Shown: positions 57,535-64,000 of the stretch, in pieces
How positions within the stretch are numbered: position 1 is the stretch's first letter
Layout of the letters: the number at the start of each line of letters is the position of its first letter
Translations under genes and position numbers: made by a program
Source of the DNA: Sulfolobus sp. S-194
Lineage (GTDB): Archaea > Thermoproteota > Thermoprotei_A > Sulfolobales > Sulfolobaceae
Length of the DNA stretch: 64,000 nt
NCBI RefSeq assembly: GCF_012222305.1
Contig: NZ_CP035730.1
Span: 434,001 to 498,000 of the forward strand
Reading direction: 5' to 3'
The notes under the pieces: model-generated
The model's database searches: none
What the model saw: the letters and a program-made list of their open reading frames with translations, nothing else
What the model was told of the DNA's origin: nothing

Positions 57535-59226
57535 TTAGGGAAGAGAGTTAAAGTACATTACAACTTCTTCTGCTGTTGGTCTTGTTGAGGGGTCTGGTGA
57601 TAGCATTCTTTTGACGAAGTTTTCTATCTCGTCTGGTAGGTTTGGTTGCCAAGATGATAGTTTTGTTTTTGCTTCGGAAATTTTGAGGGAGACGCAGTTT
57701 AGGTCGTGTTTTACATAACAATCGAATGCTTCGTTCATTTCCACTAGGTCGGGTCTGTCAGCTTTTCTGTTCAGTAAAACGTAGATTGTCATACCGAGTG
57801 CGAATATGTCTAATAGTGGTTTAGCTATACCTTCAAATACTTCCGGTGGGGAATATTCCAACGTTAATTGATTTATTTTACTGCTAACCCTGAGAGCACT
57901 CCCCAAATCCCCCAACTTAAAGCCAACATTAAGTAGGTCCTGAGGGCTCATCGGTTTTTTAGTTATGAATATATTTGAGGGTTTAATGTCCATGTGTACA
58001 TATCCGTTTTCATGAATATACTTCAAAGCTAACGCTACTTCCTTTATGGCCTTATAAACGGCTTTCTTCCAATTTACACTTAAGTAGAATCTGTCATCTA
58101 ATAATAGATCATTTAATGTACCTGCCATAAGCTCCATTACGATCATCGGGGGGTCGGTAAGGTATAGAGCGTTGTCACCGTTAATTATCTTATTTATAGC
58201 TAAACTGTCGAGGTTGAATGCATAGACCTTAACGATATTAGGGTGGTCTGAAACCGTTACAAGGTTTAAAGCTTCTTGGCTTAACTCCTTGAAGAACTCC
58301 ATAGGTTTACCACCTAACAGTTTAAGTATTTTTATAGCAACTTCTTTACTATCACCGTATTTAGCCTTTAGAACATAACCGTTACCGCCTTCACCTATAT
58401 ACTTCTCAATAAAGTAGTTCGAAACATATCTCCCTTGCCAGATTTTAGGATCCCAATTGGTAAGCGGAGGTATAGTTGAAGGCGTTGTTATAGTGCTAGG
58501 CAACATATTCTTAGGCTTGGCTAAACTATACTCTATCGTAAACACATCTCCCGGATATGCGACACCCCAATTTTGTCTCGGTTCATAGATCCCTTCCCTC
58601 GTCTTCACTTCACATGTTTTCCAAAACTCACCGTCCTTATGTACTTTTACGTTAATTGTGTCTTTGAACTTGTAAGTTTTACCTCCCACGTTTATTATTG
58701 CCTTAGCTCTACACGGTAAGCCTCTAGCGTAAAACGTAGCGATTCCTAACTCCTCATCTTTTTTCTTCGTCGTTATTTTATTTAATGTTGTGTAAGCTAG
58801 AGCTGCCCCTAAAGGAGAAAGGAACTGAGTCATAATGAAGCACGAGGCTAACCTCAGCCTCCTTGAAGGTATAACAATGAGCATATCATAGAACGTCATG
58901 GCTAATGGGATCGTGTAGTTAACTAACGCTGTTATGGCAAACAAAAAGACGGAGGAGAAGTGGATGTATCCATACGCTATAAGAGCGTAAATTGTCGGAC
59001 TAACGATTAGTGAGACTAGCAAAAACACGAGGCCTAAAAATATCGTGAACTCGTCATACCAATCCTTGTTAATACCACGCAAAAGGAAAATAGTGAGAAC
59101 AATGCTAGATGGTGAAAGGGCTAGTAAAATTACGCTAACATACGGTAAGTGCATGAAGACCCGTAGGTCGAAGAGGAACCCCTCTACTGCAAGAAGTGCG
59201 AAAACAGTTTTAAGAAGTGATTCCAT
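57535..59226 (-). CDS. Membrane-anchored Hanks-type protein kinase, catalytically intact
   Basis: 563 residues. Five or so hydrophobic segments (about 1-150), a beta-rich domain (about 165-265; GLPCRAKAIINVGGKTYKF, VAYPGDVFTIEY) and a kinase domain (about 280-563). All expected motifs are present: GEGGNGYVLKA, VAIKILK with Lys, an alpha-C Glu in FFKELSQEALN, catalytic loop HMDIKPSNIF, GDLGSA for DFG, EYSPPE for APE, the helix F Asp in LLDIFALG and the helix I Arg in STRPTAEE. It is the likely active Ser/Thr kinase of the module, phosphorylating its paralogues or cell proteins at the membrane. Confidence 0.88.
   Translation of the reverse strand: MESLLKTVFALLAVEGFLFDLRVFMHLPYVSVILLALSPSSIVLTIFLLRGINKDWYDEFTIFLGLVFLLVSLIVSPTIYALIAYGYIHFSSVFLFAITALVNYTIPLAMTFYDMLIVIPSRRLRLASCFIMTQFLSPLGAALAYTTLNKITTKKKDEELGIATFYARGLPCRAKAIINVGGKTYKFKDTINVKVHKDGEFWKTCEVKTREGIYEPRQNWGVAYPGDVFTIEYSLAKPKNMLPSTITTPSTIPPLTNWDPKIWQGRYVSNYFIEKYIGEGGNGYVLKAKYGDSKEVAIKILKLLGGKPMEFFKELSQEALNLVTVSDHPNIVKVYAFNLDSLAINKIINGDNALYLTDPPMIVMELMAGTLNDLLLDDRFYLSVNWKKAVYKAIKEVALALKYIHENGYVHMDIKPSNIFITKKPMSPQDLLNVGFKLGDLGSALRVSSKINQLTLEYSPPEVFEGIAKPLLDIFALGMTIYVLLNRKADRPDLVEMNEAFDCYVKHDLNCVSLKISEAKTKLSSWQPNLPDEIENFVKRMLSPDPSTRPTAEEVVMYFNSLP
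57562..57936. repeat. 375-bp sequence identical to 55590-55964 (copy 2)
   Basis: The counterpart of copy 1, in the same orientation and same reading frame, within the intact kinase gene. Confidence 0.95.
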
Positions 59227-59287
59227 GATTAACCTTTAAACTACGCCGTAATTAGTTTTTCTTCCTATCCGGATCGTGGTGTGGTTA

Positions 59288-61015
59288 TTAAAGTGATGTA
59301 AAATACTTCACGACCTCTTTAGCGGTGGGTCTCTTCGAAGGGTCTGGTGAGACCATCCTTTCTACAAAGCCGTTTATCTCCTTCGGTAAATTAGGTTTCC
59401 AATCTTGCAATTTCGCTTTACCCTTCTTTACTATATCGGAAACAGATCTAGTGTCTCCATTTAGATAGCACTCCCGTAATTTTCTCAAGTCTTCCAAGTC
59501 CGGTCTTGTATTCTTACCTTCAAACAACTCGCAGATAGTAATACCTAAAGAGAATATGTCGAGTAAGGGAGTGATTACTCCTTCAAAAACCTCTTCCGGT
59601 AAATAGTCCACGTTCAATTCTCTGATCCGCCAGGAAGTGATTTTCACCGCATTTTCCAACCCTCCTAGCTTAAACTCGCCGTTACTTAAGAAGATGCTTG
59701 AAGGGCTGACAGCAGTGTGAATATAGCCTTGTGAATGTAAGTAATCTAATGCCGAAGCGATTTCCGCAACCGCCTTATAAATCATCCTCTTATCTAACTT
59801 AATGCTTTTCAAATTACCGTCAGTAGGATATTCACTAACAATGGTTAGTGGGTTCTCAAGATACGTTGAGTAATTACCTTTTAAGAAGTCCTTGATCACC
59901 AGTTCATCAACACTCATAGCATAAAGTTTGATGAGGTTAGGGTGATTTAAAAGCGCGATTAAGTTCGATACCTCCTCACCGAGTTCACGAAAGTACTTTT
60001 CAGGGTTCTCCTGTTTAACCTTTATCACCTTAACTAAGACCGCATTATTCCCGTTGGTTCCTTTAAACAGATAACCGTCAGAAGTCTCCCCTAAATAGGT
60101 CTCTAATTTGTAGGCTGAAACTGTTTTACCGATAAACGTTTCTGGTGCCACTTCGATGTACTTCTCCCTCATCTTTATTTTTACATATTCTATGTCTACA
60201 CGATCACCATAAAACGCGACACCGGATTTTTTTAGAGGCTCGTACACCTCACCCTTGTGAGATACTCTCTCAGACTGCCAAACCACAAATGGGTATTTTA
60301 TTTTCTTCTCGTACTTGATCTTACTCATCTTTCCGTTAATTCTTACCTTCGCCTTAACACCATCCGATAAATTATAAACCCTGAAGGTAACAATTTTTTT
60401 GTCTGTCGGATATTGCCTATAATAATTTTCTAACTCGCTTATCTCCTTACTGTATTTGTTTTTAAATTCATTTACAATCTTAGGTAATTCGTTCAAGGCA
60501 GATAATATTGCTGGTAATATTACGGGATACAAGACTATTGTAGCTGTCAATCTACTATACTTTATTAAGCGTTCTGAATTTAACACAAATCCGATAGAGT
60601 CTAACACGTACCATACGAGTAGATCGTGGGCCGTGAAATTCAGGATAAAGAAGGCTACAAATGCAGGGATCGGACTTACGGGAATGAGTTGAGCTGGAAA
60701 AGAAATACTTGCACCGATGCCGATTAATACACTCCCTATAACGAGCAAGATTAACGTTTGTATTTGACCTGAATCAATGATAGAAACGTGTATGGGTAAC
60801 GGGTTTACAGAATCAAGAACATTGTTTGACATTTGATATTCAAAAGAAAATAAGAGTACACTAAAGAAGATATAAGGAATACTAATAAACTCTAACAGAT
60901 CTTTGACTACCGTTTGGGGCAGGAAAAGTATTATAGGGATAGAGAAGAAAGCAACAATGTACTCGACCAGTAAGACGCGAGTTAAGCCTTGGAAAGCCCT
61001 TATCTCCTCAAGCAT
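59288..61015 (-). CDS. Membrane-anchored pseudokinase of the kinase module
   Basis: 575 residues. Hydrophobic segments at about 12-175, a beta-rich domain (about 210-290; VYNLSDGVKAKVRINGKM, VAFYGDRVDIEY) and a kinase-like domain (about 300-575). The glycine loop is GETSDGYLF (middle Gly missing). Lys is kept in LVKVIK. The catalytic loop reads HTAVSPSSIF instead of HRDxKPxN, so the base Asp, Lys and Asn are all lost, and the DFG motif reads GGLEN. The fold-supporting parts are kept (PEEVFEG, LLDIFSLG, KRPTAKEV). It is therefore expected to be inactive but folded, perhaps an allosteric partner of the intact kinase. It is the first gene of the module. Confidence 0.87.
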   Translation of the reverse strand: MLEEIRAFQGLTRVLLVEYIVAFFSIPIILFLPQTVVKDLLEFISIPYIFFSVLLFSFEYQMSNNVLDSVNPLPIHVSIIDSGQIQTLILLVIGSVLIGIGASISFPAQLIPVSPIPAFVAFFILNFTAHDLLVWYVLDSIGFVLNSERLIKYSRLTATIVLYPVILPAILSALNELPKIVNEFKNKYSKEISELENYYRQYPTDKKIVTFRVYNLSDGVKAKVRINGKMSKIKYEKKIKYPFVVWQSERVSHKGEVYEPLKKSGVAFYGDRVDIEYVKIKMREKYIEVAPETFIGKTVSAYKLETYLGETSDGYLFKGTNGNNAVLVKVIKVKQENPEKYFRELGEEVSNLIALLNHPNLIKLYAMSVDELVIKDFLKGNYSTYLENPLTIVSEYPTDGNLKSIKLDKRMIYKAVAEIASALDYLHSQGYIHTAVSPSSIFLSNGEFKLGGLENAVKITSWRIRELNVDYLPEEVFEGVITPLLDIFSLGITICELFEGKNTRPDLEDLRKLRECYLNGDTRSVSDIVKKGKAKLQDWKPNLPKEINGFVERMVSPDPSKRPTAKEVVKYFTSL

Positions 61016-61164
61016 TTACTTATAATTTTCATCAACTCTATATTAAACTTTATCAGGATACTATTATAGATGTTTTTTGGTAGTCTTCTAATCCGATATT
61101 TCGCTTTAGAACTGATGAGACTTTATACGACGAGAAAAGATTTACCTTATCTCCTCCCACACGT

Positions 61165-62360
61165 CAGTATGGGAATCTCTTTTATTGCAAGATAAATTAA
61201 AACTTATAGTAAACTGAATTTAACACAGTAATTTACGATAAAATATCATATATTTCGGCCTATTATAACTAATAAATAATATTTTCCTTGAATATACTAG
61301 AGATATACAATTTATTCAACGCTAACAGAAGATGAAGCATAGAATCAACTGGACTTAAGGGAAAAACACTTCCTTGATAACACCCTACCCCTTTTACCTC
61401 TTGAACTACGCGATAACTCAAGCCTTTCAATTCACAAAACTCCCACAACCTCATCCAAGAAAGAACCAAAACATTCATAAGAACGAGAACCAACTCCTTC
61501 CTAACATCACAAGTCCTACTCCTAATCCTAAACTCCTCCAAAGAACGAAAAGCAGTCTCAACACCCTACACCTATTCAGCCAAAACAACAGCCTCTTGAA
61601 CACCTCTTTCACCCCTAACCAAAAACCCCACCATCTCCCCCTCTTATAAATAAGCACCAGAATTACACACAAGAAACATACCCAGCGTAATTAACATCAA
61701 CTTGCTTTAGCCTCTTCACATACTTCCTATACATTTGAACCTTAGGAGCTATGACAAAGTCCAAGAGAAACTTGATCATTTACAGTAAACTCCCTATCTG
61801 CAAAGACGAGTCTAAGCCCCTTTTTATCCAACTTAAGGACTTGTATTACTTTTTTTTAGTCCTCGGCTATTCTCTTTATTGTTATTGGTAGGACTTCTAG
61901 GAAGGCTTTTTTTCTTCCTAATATTGTTGCTTGGGCTAGTTCCCTTATTTGGTCTACTTAATAGTGTTTTATCCTTGTGGTATTTAGTGTAGGTCTATTG
62001 TTACTCTTCTATCCCTAGTTTCTCTTGATGCTTTTTCCCGATTCCTTGGTTGCTTTTCTCATGTCTTCAACATTGATGTGGTTCAAGGTTCTTCTTCCCT
62101 CGTTTCCTAGTCTTGTCAAGTATGTTCCCCTAGCCTTAAGCTTGAGGAGTTGTTTAGGTATTATAGGGAGAGTTGAGTAAATTATCTTGAGGGCGGACCT
62201 GGCGAAGTCTCTATTGGTTTGCTTGACTCACTTTGTCTTAGGCATATGATTAGGTCCGCCCTCGCTTATACAAACTTTTCTACAAAAAATTAGCAAAAAT
62301 TAGATTTTTCTGTATTTCATTCATCTCGTTTTTTACGCAAAAAATGAGATTCCCATACTG
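61165..62360. mobile_element. IS-A copy 2, eroded by small deletions (1196 bp)
   Basis: The same element as 49731-51067: the inverted ends are kept (CAGTATGGGAATCTC and its complement) and a 4-bp duplication ACGT (61161-61164 and 62361-62364) flanks it. The interior is 141 bp shorter through many small deletions of a few to about twenty bases spread over the transposase, while the remaining sequence stays very similar. Confidence 0.92.
61269..62243 (-). pseudogene. Decayed transposase of IS-A copy 2
   Basis: The region aligns with the transposase of copy 1. Recognisable fragments remain (EEFRIRSRTCDVRKELVLVL near the C-terminal end), but frameshifting deletions break the frame many times, and the DREFA and YREK blocks are damaged. 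It cannot make a transposase. Confidence 0.88.
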
Positions 62361-62428
62361 ACGTAGTTGCAAATTTAACGCTCACAGTTGCATGAAGGTA
62401 AAATTTCTCTAAAAGAAGAACGTAAAAT

Positions 62429-62506
<78 letters not shown>

Positions 62507-62543
62507 AATCCCATTATTATTTCTCACTTCCAATTTTTTAAGC

Positions 62544-63782
62544 TTACCCATGTTTCTGAACCTTATACTCTTGCTTAACTATGTCAAGTATTTCTCTAGC
62601 TATAACTGTTTTATAGTTTTTATTTATTTTCTTTATAAAATTGTTTCCAATTACTATAACTTCATTATATTCAGATGAAAATCCTATATCATTTCTAGAA
62701 GCATTATTTGCTATTAATAAATCAAAGCCATGTCTCTCCTTCTTTATTTTGCCTTTTTCTATTAATTCATTGTCATCTTTTACGGTCTCTGCAGCAAAAC
62801 CTACTAAGAAAACACTATATTTCCTTATTATACTTGAGATCTTTACTGTTTTTTCAAGTTCTACTGAAGGAGTTTCTGTATGACTATCAATCTTTGAAGA
62901 AGCCGTGTTTTTAAACTTATAATCTGCTGGAGCCCCAGCTAAAATCACAATATTATATCCGCTTTCTACAAATTTCTTTACTTCATTAGCCATTTCATCA
63001 GTTGTTTCTACTTGAACTTTCTTTTTAACATAAGGCTTTATATGAGTACTTAAAGGACCATGAACTAAAACTACATCAGCACCTCTAAAATATGCCTCGT
63101 TTGCTATTGCAACCCCCATAGTCCCACTACTAGGATTTGAAATAAATCTCACGGGGTCTAAATGCTCTCTTGTAGGACCAGCTGTAACGACAATTTTCAA
63201 TCCTTCTAAATCCTTACCCCTAAGAAGTATGGTCGAAATATAATTTGATAAATATTCTATATCTGGATAGTGAGCCACATCTCTTACAAGAAAAGGTTCT
63301 ATAACAATAACTCCCATTTCTTTCAGTTTATTTATATTATTTATCATTTGAGGGGAAAAATACATTGGTAAATGCATCGCTGGAACTAAGATTAGAGGTT
63401 TTTTTAGACCAATGAAATTAAGAGCAGTAACTGTTATTGGAGTATCTGCAATTCCATTAGCAATTTTGCTTATAGTATTTGCTGTAGCTGGTGCAATAAC
63501 GTATGCGTCATAATCTTCAGCTAATGTAACATGTTCTATTCCGCCAGAAATTTTTGTTATGACTGGATTACCGGTTGCCCACTCAAACATTGTAGGAGAA
63601 ACTAATTTCGAAGCGTCTCTACTCATAATAACCTGAACTTCTGCACTTAACCTCATTAAGCTTCTTACTAAGTCGATAGTCTTATAAATAGACACACTAC
63701 CTGTAACTCCGACTAAAATTTTTTTATTCAAAAGTTCTGAGGAGATCTCACCTATGATTTTCTTTGAGGGATGAATAACCAT
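62544..63782 (-). CDS. coaBC: Bifunctional phosphopantothenoylcysteine decarboxylase/synthetase (CoaBC)
   Basis: 412 residues. The N-terminal flavoprotein decarboxylase half has KKILVGVTGSVSIYK, the His motif GIEHVTLAEDYDAYVIAPATANTISKIANGIAD, and VPAMHLPMY. The C-terminal ligase half begins LKIVVTAGPTREHLDPVRFISNPSSGTMG, the CoaB nucleotide-binding signature, and has KKERHGFDLLIANNASR. It converts phosphopantothenate and cysteine to phosphopantetheine for CoA. It lies 37 bp beyond the tRNA-His. Confidence 0.95.
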   Translation of the reverse strand: MVIHPSKKIIGEISSELLNKKILVGVTGSVSIYKTIDLVRSLMRLSAEVQVIMSRDASKLVSPTMFEWATGNPVITKISGGIEHVTLAEDYDAYVIAPATANTISKIANGIADTPITVTALNFIGLKKPLILVPAMHLPMYFSPQMINNINKLKEMGVIVIEPFLVRDVAHYPDIEYLSNYISTILLRGKDLEGLKIVVTAGPTREHLDPVRFISNPSSGTMGVAIANEAYFRGADVVLVHGPLSTHIKPYVKKKVQVETTDEMANEVKKFVESGYNIVILAGAPADYKFKNTASSKIDSHTETPSVELEKTVKISSIIRKYSVFLVGFAAETVKDDNELIEKGKIKKERHGFDLLIANNASRNDIGFSSEYNEVIVIGNNFIKKINKNYKTVIAREILDIVKQEYKVQKHG

Positions 63783-63820
63783 CAGACATAAATTTAAACT
63801 TCGAATAAAAACCTTATATT

Positions 63821-64000
63821 ATGGAGTTTGCTGAAGCAAAAAAGGGAAAAGAATATAGAATAAGAAATGCGAGGTTAACAGATGTAGATCAAATAATAAA
63901 AATTAATAGATTAGCTTTGCCCGAAAATTATCCCTATTATTTCTTTGTAGAACACCTAAAGGAGTATGAGGCAGCATTTTTTGTTGCGGAAAGTGATGAC
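63821..64000 (+). CDS. N-terminal acetyltransferase, Ard1/RimI-like (3' end outside window)
   Basis: The first 60 codons from ATG 63821; the gene runs off the right edge. YRIRNARLTDVDQIIKINRLALPENYPYYFFVEHL is characteristic of the Sulfolobus Ard1 N-alpha-acetyltransferase, a GNAT enzyme that acetylates protein N-termini. The acetyl-CoA loop lies beyond the window. It is divergent from coaBC across 38 bp, with a TATA-like stretch before the start. Confidence 0.9.
   Translation, partial: MEFAEAKKGKEYRIRNARLTDVDQIIKINRLALPENYPYYFFVEHLKEYEAAFFVAESDD

Overview
The window is AT-rich archaeal DNA of the Sulfolobales type. The AspRS is very close to what I remember of the Sulfurisphaera (Sulfolobus) tokodaii enzyme. 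Other markers are archaeal: L40e, aEF1B, Cdc48, FEN-1, SmAP, Rio2, Pth2, archaeal AdoMet synthetase, an ATP-dependent ligase and a C/D box guide RNA. Many genes have a TATA box about 25 bp upstream of the start codon (leaderless transcripts), while second genes of operons start inside or next to the stop codon of the gene before.

Region 1-44988 is dense core chromosome. It holds the N-terminal part of a membrane ATPase resembling the DNA-import motor CedB; the two ribulose-monophosphate enzymes (PHI at 1044, HPS at 39224), 37 kb apart; tRNA-Val and an intron-containing tRNA-Cys; a translation block (L40e, NusA-like KH protein, AspRS, TruD, Pth2, EF-1beta); Cdc48 and FEN-1; a tetrapyrrole operon running from precorrin-2 dehydrogenase through hemA, hemB, hemL, hemC and hemD (14843-20447), followed by a phosphodiesterase and a two-subunit FAD dehydrogenase; DNA ligase with a beta-lactamase-fold nuclease; dCTP deaminase preceded by a guide RNA; a redox/RNA-decay group; the ribosome-quality-control factor RqcH/NEMF with Rio2; AdoMet synthetase with SmAP; CTP synthase; a phosphohexomutase; and an ACT/UPF0210 pair.

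Region 45000-49726 is accessory DNA. Two 124-125 bp MITE-like elements flank a glycine-rich protein gene, and one of them truncates an SSV-type integrase N-terminal fragment. A three-gene unit follows (small acidic protein, two-repeat GRDP/DUF1399-like protein, MFS transporter). A second integrase N-terminal fragment then runs into a 43-bp copy of the 3' half of tRNA-His.

Region 49676-62473 is a 12.8-kb insertion bounded by the two 43-bp copies of the tRNA-His 3' half; the intact tRNA-His gene lies at the right end. It carries four IS copies of three kinds (one family in tandem with a shared target, one nested insertion, one heavily eroded copy). It also carries a four-gene module of membrane-anchored Hanks-type kinases whose catalytic residues are graded: one intact, one with the beta-3 lysine changed to arginine, one clear pseudokinase, and one paralogue with no kinase domain. 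A 375-bp stretch is identical between two of them. This is the best candidate for an undescribed system.

The right end returns to core genes: tRNA-His, coaBC and the start of an Ard1-like N-acetyltransferase. A theme across the window is that three genes in stop-start overlaps (pfkB-like kinase, FEN-1, MFS transporter) have no ATG, GTG or TTG at their conserved beginning. They show ATA, ATA and CTG there, two of them with a GGTGA motif 5-6 nt upstream.
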